Assembly (NCBI GenBank): GCA_002734085.1
Contig: NVXV01000019.1
Span: forward strand, 1 to 64,000
Source: Fluviicola sp.
GTDB taxonomy: Bacteria > Bacteroidota > Bacteroidia > Flavobacteriales_D > Crocinitomicaceae
Direction: 5' to 3'
DNA length: 64,000 nucleotides
The notes under the pieces were generated by a model. It saw only the letters and a list, made by a program, of their open reading frames with translations, made no database searches and was not told the DNA's origin. Numbering within the stretch: the first letter of the stretch is position 1; each line of letters begins with the position of its first letter. Positions 36,519-44,180 of this stretch are shown piece after piece. A program made the position numbers and the translations under genes.

Positions 36519-37475
36519 CTATTCTCCGAAGAGTGAATCTACAAAGGCTCTTTTATTGAACGCTTGTAAATCAGTCATTTTTTCACCCACACCAATATAT
36601 TTTACTGGAATTTTCATTTGATCAGAAATACCAATCACTACTCCCCCCTTAGCTGTTCCATCTAACTTCGTAATTGCTAGGGCATTAATCTCTGTAGCTA
36701 ATGCAAATTGCTTGGCTTGTTCAAATGCATTTTGTCCAGTTGAACCATCAAGCACCAATAAAATCTCATGTGGTGCGTCAGGTACTACTTTATTCATCAC
36801 TCGTTTGATTTTACTCAACTCATTCATCAAATTCACTTTATTGTGGAGTCGACCAGCAGTATCAATAATTGCCACATCTGCACCTTGCGCCTTTGCTGCT
36901 TCAAGCGTCTCAAAAGCTACAGAAGCGGGATCGGCTTGCATTCCTTGTTCAACAATTGGTACGCCTACTCTTTCGGACCAAATAATAAGTTGATCTACGG
37001 CAGCAGCTCTAAAAGTATCTGCAGCACCAAGAATTACCTTTTTATTCATTGACTTAAATTGATGCGCAAGTTTTCCGATGGTTGTTGTTTTACCCACACC
37101 ATTCACTCCAACAACCATAATCACGTGAGGATTTCCATCTGGATGTGTAGGAATATCGTAATCAATATCGCTCGTATTATTTTCTTCCAATAACGCTGCA
37201 ATCTCGCTTCTAAGGACTTCTTGTAATTCCGAAGCATTAACGTATTTATCTTTCGAAACACGCTCTTCAATTCTATCAATTATTTTAAGCGTTGTTTGCA
37301 CCCCTACATCTGAAGTTAGAAGCACTTCTTCCAATTCGTCAAGAACTTCGGCATCCACTTTAGATTTACCAACAACTGTACGCGTTAATTTTGATAAAAA
37401 AGACTCCTTCGTCTTTTCCAGACCTTTATCCAGGTCTTTCTTTTTATCCTTATTAAATAATCCAAATAGTGCCAT
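36519..37475 (-). CDS. ftsY: Signal recognition particle receptor FtsY
   Basis: 318 aa. It is the SRP receptor GTPase that docks ribosome-nascent chain complexes at the membrane. The NG domain is complete: N-domain helices, G1 'VVGVNGVGKTTTIGKLAHQF', 'GAADTFRAAAVDQLIIWSER', G3 'VAIIDTAGRLHNKVNLMNEL', G4 'AITKLDGTAKGGVVIGI' and the closing 'KYIGVGEKMTDLQAFNKRAF'. The acidic A domain is short, as is usual in this phylum. It follows rpmB-rpmG-DUF4295 in the fixed Bacteroidota order. Confidence 0.97.
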   Translation of the reverse strand: MALFGLFNKDKKKDLDKGLEKTKESFLSKLTRTVVGKSKVDAEVLDELEEVLLTSDVGVQTTLKIIDRIEERVSKDKYVNASELQEVLRSEIAALLEENNTSDIDYDIPTHPDGNPHVIMVVGVNGVGKTTTIGKLAHQFKSMNKKVILGAADTFRAAAVDQLIIWSERVGVPIVEQGMQADPASVAFETLEAAKAQGADVAIIDTAGRLHNKVNLMNELSKIKRVMNKVVPDAPHEILLVLDGSTGQNAFEQAKQFALATEINALAITKLDGTAKGGVVIGISDQMKIPVKYIGVGEKMTDLQAFNKRAFVDSLFGE

Positions 37476-37490
37476 ATATTAAACTACAAA

Positions 37491-37517
37491 GAGCTTCCTA
37501 CCGATGGTAAGAAGCTC
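37491..37517 (-). terminator. Hairpin between DUF4295 and ftsY
   Basis: GAGCTTC-c-TACC-gat-GGTA-a-GAAGCTC forms a strong hairpin. On the minus strand it is followed by TTTGTAGTTTA, a weak U-run. It could be an attenuator that lowers ftsY expression relative to the ribosomal protein genes, or a processing site. Confidence 0.55.
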
Positions 37518-37543
37518 AAAAATATAATTAAAGGTTGCAAACA

Positions 37544-37696
37544 TTATTTATTTGCGAACCACTCTTTTACTTTATCGTTGTGAACAATTTCTTCACGAAA
37601 AGAGTAAGAACCTTTTTCGTTCTTGACCATCTTTACTACTTTCGTGTGGATTTTACCACCTCCTGTTTGTAATGTTGCTACTGTCTTCTTAGCCAT
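37544..37696 (-). CDS. DUF4295 small protein
   Basis: Missing from the ORF track because it is only 50 aa. It starts 'MAKKTVATLQTGGGKIHTKV' and ends 'DKVKEWFANK', with a central 'NEKGSYSFREEIVHN'. It is basic, and lies 7 bp after rpmG. DUF4295 is conserved in Bacteroidota exactly between rpmG and ftsY. A ribosome-linked role is suggested by this position, not by any activity known to me. Confidence 0.9.
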   Translation of the reverse strand: MAKKTVATLQTGGGKIHTKVVKMVKNEKGSYSFREEIVHNDKVKEWFANK

Positions 37697-37703
37697 AACT
37701 TAA

Positions 37704-37886
37704 CTATTTAATTTCTTTGTGAATTGTATATTTCTTAAGAATAGGGTTGTACTTTTTGATCTCTAAACGATCTGGAGTATTTTTTCTATTCTTAGTACTG
37801 ATATAACGAGAAGTTCCAGGCATACCTGAATCTTTGTGCTCAGTACACTCTAAAATAACTTGAACTCTATTTCCTTTCTTAGCCAT
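37704..37886 (-). CDS. rpmG: 50S ribosomal protein L33
   Basis: 60 aa. Typical L33 sequence '[20 protein letters not shown]', '[20 protein letters not shown]' and the C-terminal '[16 protein letters not shown]'. This copy lacks the four zinc-binding cysteines (only one Cys, in 'LECTEH'), so it is the zinc-independent form. It lies between rpmB and the DUF4295 gene and is co-transcribed with them. Confidence 0.96.
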   Translation of the reverse strand: MAKKGNRVQVILECTEHKDSGMPGTSRYISTKNRKNTPDRLEIKKYNPILKKYTIHKEIK

Positions 37887-37924
37887 TTTTTTATTAATTT
37901 CCTAGTGCGAATGCACGTGGTATT

Positions 37925-38161
37925 CTACTTTAAAAATCCTTTTGCTCTAGCTTCTTTCACGCATGCTGTAATACCATTTTTATTGATAGTACGCAATGCA
38001 GATGTTGAAACACGAAGCGTTAAAAACTTATCTTCTTCTGGAAGATAAAATTTCTTTGTTACTAAATTAGGGTAAAACTTTCTCTTAGTTTTAGCGTTTG
38101 AGTGAGAAACATGATTCCCAACCATTACCTTTTTTCCTGTTAACTGACAAACTCGTGACAT
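37925..38161 (-). CDS. rpmB: 50S ribosomal protein L28
   Basis: 78 aa. The N-terminal 'SRVCQLTGKKVMVGNHVSHS' and 'NAKTKRKFYPNLVTKKFYLP' with the C-terminal 'LRVSTSALRTINKNGI' are diagnostic. It is the first gene of the rpmB-rpmG-DUF4295-ftsY unit. Upstream on the minus strand a TTTCTTTG sequence near 38199-38206 resembles a -7 box. Confidence 0.96.
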   Translation of the reverse strand: MSRVCQLTGKKVMVGNHVSHSNAKTKRKFYPNLVTKKFYLPEEDKFLTLRVSTSALRTINKNGITACVKEARAKGFLK

Positions 38162-38354
38162 AATTAAATAGTTTTTGCTAATTACAAAAGCGGGTGCAAA
38201 GAAACGTATTATTTCTAAATATACAAAGGTTTCAAAGGTTTTTTTAATTATTTTTTTTCTCCAAAGTCAAACTAAGAACTATACAAATACAAATCTATGT
38301 AAAACCCTTTAATAATCAAACATTTAATGAAATATTGATAATCGAGACGTAAAC

Positions 38355-39017
38355 TTATTCTACACCATAGTCTCGAAGAGTGTAATGCGTCTCCCATCCA
38401 TTTTGAATATCAGTGGTATCAAAGTTTGATATTTCTAAATTTTTAAATGAACGGTGTACTAAACCTATATTTTTCGCGTAAACTTCGTACTTTCGATCGT
38501 AGTCTATCAAAGTAACATAGTCTTCATACTCCACCCTGGCAGTTGATTCCAACGAAAACCCATTAATCGAATAGGGTTCATCAATGGATTCATAGTAAAC
38601 CTCTTGTTCTTCTTCTGGGTTAAAAGCATTTACATCCCATATTTTATCAATTGTTACGGCAAATACCATTCTGATTTTTCGCTGATTCTCCTCTACAACC
38701 TCTCCTCTACCTTGATCAATGATTGATGTCCACACACGCTCATCTATGAGCTCTTCAGTTTGTGAATCATAGGCGTAACGGTATAATTTCTTAGCTGTTC
38801 GACCTTCATTATCTATTATGTTTTCCCCGACAACTGTTTTTAGAATATATTTAACTGTATCTGAATTACCATCATGAGAAATCTCCATCACATCATAAGA
38901 TACAAAACGACCTTCAGTCAAACCAAAATATTCATATCCAAAATCGACTGATTCGTCACTCTTTTTACAAGCACCCAACAATAGGATAGCGAAAACAATA
39001 ATTAATACCTGTTTCAT
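38355..39017 (-). CDS. Lipoprotein of unknown function
   Basis: The track starts at 39056, but the internal ATG at 39017 opens a signal peptide and lipobox ('IIVFAILLLGACKKSDE'), giving 220 aa. The mature domain is β-rich with 'YFGLTEGRFVSYDVMEISHD' at the start and 'VYAKNIGLVHRSFKNLEISN' near the end; similar lipoproteins are common in this phylum without assigned function. It is last in the GT2-HAD-MORN operon, with a 40-bp spacer. Confidence 0.75.
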   Translation of the reverse strand: MKQVLIIVFAILLLGACKKSDESVDFGYEYFGLTEGRFVSYDVMEISHDGNSDTVKYILKTVVGENIIDNEGRTAKKLYRYAYDSQTEELIDERVWTSIIDQGRGEVVEENQRKIRMVFAVTIDKIWDVNAFNPEEEQEVYYESIDEPYSINGFSLESTARVEYEDYVTLIDYDRKYEVYAKNIGLVHRSFKNLEISNFDTTDIQNGWETHYTLRDYGVE

Positions 39018-39057
39018 ATAAACATAACGTGAGTTCACACTAAATAGTTGTGCCAAC

Positions 39058-39816
39058 TTAATTATTAGGATTAATTCCTTCTTCTTTGAATTTCTCCATC
39101 ATATTCTCAAGTTCTTTTCCCTCTATTTTTTCACCTTTGTAGTAATACGTTCTTCCTGTCTCTTTTCCTGATGCATCGTAAGAAATCCACCAACCATGCT
39201 TACGGCGATTTTTCCACCTTTCTAAAATCATCAAACGCCCATTAGGGTGATATCTTTTAGCGGTTCCATCAAATCGACCATCTTTATAATTGCCTTCAAG
39301 TTTAGTTCCGCCGCCTGGGAAATATTCTTTTACAGGACCATTTAGTCTACCATTCACATAAATTGCCTCGCGCATCACTTCAACTCTTGTGTCTTCCAAT
39401 AACTCAGGAACATAGTAAGTTATTCTCTTACCATGCAAGACATCTTCTTTGTAGGTTTCTTTGAAGCTAATTCTACCAGAAGGACCGTAGTGTGTCCAAA
39501 CACTGTCTTTTTTAAAGTTCTTATATATTCCGAATGCCAGTAAGTTTTTATTCTCGTGATAAAAGTAGGCTTCACTTCTGGGACTATCCTCCTCATGAAT
39601 TATGATACTTTTTATTTTGTTTGAAGGATAATAATACACAAATTTACCAACAGGCTTATCATTCTCAAATTGACCTTTGTATTGAGGAACATTAGAACTT
39701 TCATAATACTTTATCCATTCTCCTTGTTTTCTCCCTTGTTTATCCACTTGATTTACTTGTGCGAAAAAAGTTAGTGGAAATACTACTATCACTAATATGT
39801 TTAAAATTTTCATCAT
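39058..39816 (-). CDS. MORN-repeat (YwqK-like) exported protein
   Basis: 252 aa with a signal peptide ('ILNILVIVVFPLTFFAQVN'). It contains about seven MORN-type repeats, for example 'DKQGRKQGEWIKYYESSNVP', 'QYKGQFENDKPVGKFVYYYP', 'LEGNYKDGRFDGTAKRYHPN' and 'ERWKNRRKHGWWISYDASGK'. Such proteins were annotated as YwqK-type antitoxins, but in Bacteroidota they are mostly exported and of unknown role. It overlaps the HAD gene by 4 bp. Confidence 0.85.
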   Translation of the reverse strand: MMKILNILVIVVFPLTFFAQVNQVDKQGRKQGEWIKYYESSNVPQYKGQFENDKPVGKFVYYYPSNKIKSIIIHEEDSPRSEAYFYHENKNLLAFGIYKNFKKDSVWTHYGPSGRISFKETYKEDVLHGKRITYYVPELLEDTRVEVMREAIYVNGRLNGPVKEYFPGGGTKLEGNYKDGRFDGTAKRYHPNGRLMILERWKNRRKHGWWISYDASGKETGRTYYYKGEKIEGKELENMMEKFKEEGINPNN

Positions 39817-40376
39817 TTTATTTCATTCAAAATTAAAGCGAATTCCTTTAAGCTTTCTACAGTTAGATCAGGTTTTTCAGTAACAACCTCTTCAGAGTTT
39901 ATCAATACTGTCTTCATTCCAAGATTTGTTCCAAATTTAATATCACTATCGGTATCTCCAATCATAATGGATTTTTCAAAGTCTATATCTGGATCTATTT
40001 CTTTTGCTTCTAAAGCCATGGATTTATTTGGCTTCCTTCTATCGTTCTCTGCACCTCGCCTATTTATTGCTGTAAATATTGCATCAAATTCAAAATTTAT
40101 ATTTGATTTTAGTTCTTGGGACATATAACGATGAACTTCATCTAGGTTACGCTTAGACATGATTTTTTTTGCTACACCTTGTTGGTTCGTAACTAGAATT
40201 TTCTTATCAAATAAACCATTAAATATTTTTAAAGCATCAAAAACGCCTGCTTTGAACTTAAATTGATTTGGTGAGGTTATGTATCCTTCAAAGTTTCTTT
40301 CGTTAATTACACCGTCACGATCTAGAAACAGTGTCCATGATTTATCAATACGCCATTCTTTAACGATCAATGTCAT
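39813..40376 (-). CDS. HAD-IIIA family phosphatase (GmhB/HisB-N like)
   Basis: 187 aa. HAD motif I is 'WTLFLDRDGVINERNFEGYI' (DxDG), motif II 'KILVTNQQGVAKKIM', and motif IV 'KSIMIGDTDSDIKFGTNLGM'. This is the group with D-glycero-D-manno-heptose-1,7-bisphosphate phosphatase and histidinol phosphatase. The Cys-rich zinc loop of classical GmhB is not evident ('NRRGAENDRRKPN' replaces it). Neighbouring glycosyltransferase genes favour a sugar-phosphate substrate. It overlaps both neighbours by 4 bp. Confidence 0.85.
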   Translation of the reverse strand: MTLIVKEWRIDKSWTLFLDRDGVINERNFEGYITSPNQFKFKAGVFDALKIFNGLFDKKILVTNQQGVAKKIMSKRNLDEVHRYMSQELKSNINFEFDAIFTAINRRGAENDRRKPNKSMALEAKEIDPDIDFEKSIMIGDTDSDIKFGTNLGMKTVLINSEEVVTEKPDLTVESLKEFALILNEIK

Positions 40377-41335
40377 TCAAGGGTTTTTTCAATAAGATAC
40401 ACATTTCTCGAAGAAGAGTTACGACCTATCATTTCGGCAACAAAACCTGCCAAGAAAAATTGGGCTCCAATAATCATAGCCGTTAGCGCAACAAAAAATT
40501 CTGTTCGCTGTGCCAATAAAGGAGCTGGATTTCCAGAAAATAAGCTAACAGTTTTATCAACACCTAAATAAATAGCAAAACCAAATCCTATAATAAACAA
40601 TAGAGTTCCAATTGCTCCGAAAAAATGCATCGGTTTTTTTCCAAATTTCCCCATAAAAACAACAGAGAGTAAATCTAGAGGTCCATTCAAAAAACGATTT
40701 AATCCAAATTTTGTAGTACCGTATTTACGAGCTTGATGTTGAACTACTCTTTCTCCAATGCTAGAAAATCCAGCGTACTTTGCCAAGGGTGGAATATATC
40801 TATGCATATCACCATACACCTCTATACTTTTGACAACTGCAGATTTATACACTTTTAGACCGCAATTAAAGTCATGCAAATGAATCCCTGTCAATCTTCT
40901 TGCTGTCCAATTATATAATTTTGTTGGAATTGTTTTAGATAGAGGATCATATCTCTTTTTTTTCCATCCAGAGACTAAATCAAGGTCTTGGTCTTTCATC
41001 ATTTCAATCATAGGAGGAACTTCCTCTGGAGAATCTTGTAGATCAGCATCCATTGTGACGACATAATCACCAATAGCCATTTCAAACCCTTTCTGTAGTG
41101 CAGCTGATTTACCATAATTCCTTTGAAACTTAATGCCTTTCACATTTTCATTACGTCCTCTCAATTCCTCAATAACCGCCCAAGACTTATCTTTAGATCC
41201 ATCATCAATAAAAATAACTTCGTATGTAAAGTTGTTTTCTTTCATCACTCGAACAATCCAATCATGAAGCTCTGGCAACGATTCATCCTCATTAAACAAA
41301 GGAATCACTATTGATATCTCTATATTTTTATTCAT
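40373..41335 (-). CDS. Glycosyltransferase family 2 with two C-terminal membrane helices (DPM1/GtrB-like)
   Basis: 320 aa. GT-A core: 'ISIVIPLFNEDESLPELHDW', 'VIFIDDGSKDKSWAVIEEL', 'FQRNYGKSAALQKGFEMAIG' and the metal/nucleotide site 'DYVVTMDADLQDSPEEVPPM'. Two helices at the end ('HFFGAIGTLLFIIGFGFAIY', 'FVALTAMIIGAQFFLAGFVA') anchor it in the inner membrane. Such enzymes load a sugar from a nucleotide onto undecaprenyl phosphate. It opens a tight operon with the HAD phosphatase and MORN genes. Confidence 0.92.
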   Translation of the reverse strand: MNKNIEISIVIPLFNEDESLPELHDWIVRVMKENNFTYEVIFIDDGSKDKSWAVIEELRGRNENVKGIKFQRNYGKSAALQKGFEMAIGDYVVTMDADLQDSPEEVPPMIEMMKDQDLDLVSGWKKKRYDPLSKTIPTKLYNWTARRLTGIHLHDFNCGLKVYKSAVVKSIEVYGDMHRYIPPLAKYAGFSSIGERVVQHQARKYGTTKFGLNRFLNGPLDLLSVVFMGKFGKKPMHFFGAIGTLLFIIGFGFAIYLGVDKTVSLFSGNPAPLLAQRTEFFVALTAMIIGAQFFLAGFVAEMIGRNSSSRNVYLIEKTLE

Positions 41336-41536
41336 GCTACAACAAAACTACATATTTTTTTCATGTTTCAACATGGAGTTATAACCAGAAACTATTAAAA
41401 ATCGAATTCACCAACCACAATTAATGTTTAATTCTTTAAAATTTAATTTTAATTCAAAAATCACTTTAACCAGCCATAAATAACACATATCCCATAAAAC
41501 AAAAAAGTCAATTAACTAATTATTAACGTTTTTCAA

Positions 41537-41645
41537 TTTGTTACTTCAAAATATTTTAATAATTTAGCCCTGATTTAGGTGGTTAGGTTAGGTTGATTAG
41601 AAAGAGGGATAAAGGACGCTCGTCCACGTCCCTCTTTCGTTTTTT
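41537..41645 (+). ncRNA. Candidate small RNA, unit 1 (promoter, ~75-nt RNA, terminator)
   Basis: A TTTG (41537-41540), 19-bp spacer and TAATTTAG (41560-41567) form a Bacteroidota promoter. The predicted RNA begins near 41573 with an unpaired stretch (GATTTAGGTGGTTAGGTTAG), then a nested hairpin: GAAAGAGGGA/TCCCTCTTTC outside, GGAC-gctc-GTCC inside, then T6. There is no credible ORF. A near-identical unit follows 184 bp later. I interpret it as a free-standing sRNA; expression is inferred. Confidence 0.65.
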
Positions 41646-41720
41646 ACGCTACCTAATACTACTCTCATTATCAAATACTTGATATCTATTTGTGTTTTCA
41701 AGACAATTATGATTTATTCT

Positions 41721-41829
41721 TTTGATTATTTAAAATATTTTAATAACTTAGCCCTGATTTAGGTGGTTAGGTTAGGTTGATTAGAAAGAGGGATAAAGGA
41801 CGCTCGTCCACATCCCTCTTTCGTTTTTT
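41721..41829 (+). ncRNA. Candidate small RNA, unit 2 (tandem copy)
   Basis: TTTG (41721-41724), the same 19-bp spacer and TAACTTAG (41744-41751), then the same RNA. Over ~98 bp only two bases differ from unit 1: one in the -7 box and one in the unpaired internal loop of the hairpin (cacgt to cacat), so all stem pairs are kept. It ends 25 bp before the cyanophycinase-like gene; with the terminator it is more likely a separate RNA than a leader, though attenuation of the next gene is possible. Confidence 0.65.
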
Positions 41830-41853
41830 ATAAACTTTTAATTATTGAATAAA

Positions 41854-43140
41854 ATGAGTTTGAAATTTCTGCTTGCATTACTTTTGGTAAGTCCATATTG
41901 TATATCGCAATCCTACGACTACTATTATAATGGTGACACTTCAGATGTAACCACTTCACCTTCTTACGGCATTTGTCTTATGGGCGGTGCATCGGAAAAC
42001 GACCTTGGGGCGGAATGGTTTTTAAATCGCGCTGATGGCGGCAACATTTTAGTACTTAGAGCAAGTGGCTCTGATGGTTATCAAAACTATTTTTATAATG
42101 ATTTAGGTGTTACAGTACAGTCTGTTGAAACGATTGTCTTAAATAACGCTTCAGCAGCAAGTGACCCTTTCGTATTGAGCAGAATAGAAAATGCAGAGGC
42201 TATATGGTTAGCAGGCGGAGATCAATATTTATACGAATTGTATTTTAAAACAACTATGATTAAAACTCTTCTCAACGCACATATCAACACTAAAGGCGCA
42301 CCAATTGGAGGTACAAGTGCTGGAATGGCTGTTTTGGGAGAATTCTATTTTAACGCAGAAAACGGAACCATAACATCTAGTGATGCATTAAACAACCCCT
42401 ACCACACAAATTTAACAGTGGAATCAGATTTCATAAATATTCCTATTCTAGCGAACACAATTACTGACACACATTATGACAATCCTGATAGAAAAGGAAG
42501 ACATATTACATTCTTATCACGCATGCAAGAAGGTGATGTCAATGCAGATTACTTCGGAATAGCTTCGGATGAATTTGTAGCCATATGTATTGATGGCAAT
42601 GGAATTGCTACCGTTTATGGCGAATACCCAGACTATGAAGATAATGCGTACTTTATCAGAACAAATTGCGAAAGAACTCAACCTTCAGTCCTCCAGAGTA
42701 ACACACCTTTATCTTGGAATGGAAACGATCCAGCTATTTTAGCCTGTAACATAAAAGGGGCGGCGAATGGTCTAAATCAATTTAACTTAAATACATGGTT
42801 AGACATAAATGGTGGTAGCTGGGAAGGCTGGTCTGTAGATCAAGGTCAATTAATTACTGAGCAAATCCAGCATTCTGGATGTATTTCAAATGTTGGTGAG
42901 GTCAACATTGATAATACAACTACCGTGCTCTACCCCAACCCTGCGACAGATAAATTTTCTATCAATAGTAATCAAGATATAGTGAAAATTGAGATGTATG
43001 ATTTGAAAGGAAAACTTCTTTTGTCTAAACACAGTAGTAACTCTTTATCAATCAGTGAATTTAACAAAGGAGTCTATCAAGTTAAAGTATATTTATTGAA
43101 TAAAGAAACGGTCAATAGAAAATTAATGATCATAGACTAA
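41854..43140 (+). CDS. Secreted cyanophycinase-like S51 peptidase with T9SS sorting domain
   Basis: The ATG at 41854 opens a signal peptide ('KFLLALLLVSPYCISQ'), giving 428 aa. Residues ~25-260 are peptidase family S51: 'GICLMGGASENDLGAEWFLN', 'AEAIWLAGGDQYLYELYF' and the nucleophile in 'GAPIGGTSAGMAVLGEFYFN'. Family members cleave Asp-peptide bonds or cyanophycin. The last ~75 residues ('TVLYPNPATDKFSIN', 'MYDLKGKLLLSKHSSN', 'GVYQVKVYL') are a T9SS type A signal, so the enzyme is exported. Degradation of external cyanophycin-like polymer is inferred. Confidence 0.92.
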   Translation: MSLKFLLALLLVSPYCISQSYDYYYNGDTSDVTTSPSYGICLMGGASENDLGAEWFLNRADGGNILVLRASGSDGYQNYFYNDLGVTVQSVETIVLNNASAASDPFVLSRIENAEAIWLAGGDQYLYELYFKTTMIKTLLNAHINTKGAPIGGTSAGMAVLGEFYFNAENGTITSSDALNNPYHTNLTVESDFINIPILANTITDTHYDNPDRKGRHITFLSRMQEGDVNADYFGIASDEFVAICIDGNGIATVYGEYPDYEDNAYFIRTNCERTQPSVLQSNTPLSWNGNDPAILACNIKGAANGLNQFNLNTWLDINGGSWEGWSVDQGQLITEQIQHSGCISNVGEVNIDNTTTVLYPNPATDKFSINSNQDIVKIEMYDLKGKLLLSKHSSNSLSISEFNKGVYQVKVYLLNKETVNRKLMIID

Positions 43141-43255
43141 CGACATATTTAACAAAAAACGGATTAAAACTTATTTTTATTAAAAAAAACTTAATTCAGG
43201 TAATAAAGTTTTATATATTTGCTTTAATCTTACTTAAGAATTGAAATTCAATCAA

Positions 43256-43741
43256 ATGAAATTACAGTATATCTTTATTTTCGCATTATTATTGACTGCC
43301 TCATGTGACAATACTGAGAAGGAGCAAGTTGATTCAGATAAAAAAACTAGTGAAAAAGTCATTAGTAATGATGAGGAACAAACTCCAGCAGAAAAGTTAT
43401 CAAAAAGATGGGTTCTTGTAAAAAGAACAAGCATCGACGGAGAAAAAGTTATTGAATTTGATGAGAATAACTCTTCAATCATTACTTTTTTTGAAGACAA
43501 TGGTTATTTCAGAGTGTATGACTCTTTAACTGATCACGACAAATCGCACGGAGTTAAGAAAATCGAACAACGTCAGTCAGGACAGTGGGAAATTACAAAC
43601 GACAAATTAATTTTACGTTATACACTTCCAGATACTGTTATTATTGAAGAACACATCGTTGAAAAATTAGAAGATTCAGAACTAATTTTAAAATCTACTG
43701 ATAAAGAACAGATTAACAAATACATTGTTAAACCTGAATAA
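43256..43741 (+). CDS. Lipocalin-like lipoprotein
   Basis: The ATG at 43256 gives 161 aa; the track TTG at 43241 adds five residues. The lipobox is 'IFALLLTASCDNTEK'. The mature domain has the small lipocalin-like pattern: 'LSKRWVLVKRTSIDGEKVIE', 'SIITFFEDNGYFRVYDS', 'SGQWEITNDKLILRY', 'IVEKLEDSELILKST'. Such proteins are common in Bacteroidota and have no fixed function. A strong terminator follows. Confidence 0.78.
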   Translation: MKLQYIFIFALLLTASCDNTEKEQVDSDKKTSEKVISNDEEQTPAEKLSKRWVLVKRTSIDGEKVIEFDENNSSIITFFEDNGYFRVYDSLTDHDKSHGVKKIEQRQSGQWEITNDKLILRYTLPDTVIIEEHIVEKLEDSELILKSTDKEQINKYIVKPE

Positions 43742-43764
43742 AATAATTAATACCGAATTGAATT

Positions 43765-43799
43765 AACATCGTTCTGAATTAATGAACGGTGTTTTTTTT
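43765..43799 (+). terminator. Intrinsic terminator
   Basis: AACATCGTTC / GAACGGTGTT, ten base pairs with one G-T pair, followed by seven T. It ends the lipocalin-like gene transcript. Confidence 0.9.
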
Positions 43800-43819
43800 A
43801 TCCCATTAATTTCGTTCTA

Positions 43820-44026
43820 TTGAACTTCGATAAGCTAAAACTATATTTAAGAAGCCTACAGGGACCAACTAAATTCTTTGTTCGTTTAGTCTACCCTATT
43901 GTATTGTTTCTAATCATGTATTTTGTTTTCATCTATGGTTTGGGCATTGAAGCGTCTACCATTCAACTCGTATTTATCTTGATTTGGGCATTTTTAGAGT
44001 GGAAATTTTTTCTTAGTAATAAATAA
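43820..44026 (+). CDS. Small membrane protein, two predicted helices
   Basis: 68 aa starting at TTG (43820), with no ATG near. It has two hydrophobic segments ('LVYPIVLFLIMYFVFIYGLG' and 'IQLVFILIWAFLEWKFFL') and a basic N-terminus ('KLKLYLRSLQGPTKFFVR'). The composition looks like a real membrane protein. It lies just downstream of a terminator, without an obvious promoter box. Confidence 0.5.
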   Translation: MNFDKLKLYLRSLQGPTKFFVRLVYPIVLFLIMYFVFIYGLGIEASTIQLVFILIWAFLEWKFFLSNK

Positions 44027-44180
44027 TCAAAATAAGTACATAACGACCAAACTACACAACCTGTCAAGGTCATTCTCAAATAGTATAAAGTAACTTCAAT
44101 TGAATTTCTTTAAGCTTTATAGCATATTCAATTTAAAGCAGTTTCAAAACAAACTGAGAGGAGTTATTCCAATCAGCTCA

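Noticed and set aside
39058-39816. Toxin-antitoxin call for the MORN-repeat (YwqK-like) gene.
   Set aside because: There is a signal peptide and no toxin partner; neighbours are sugar and envelope genes.
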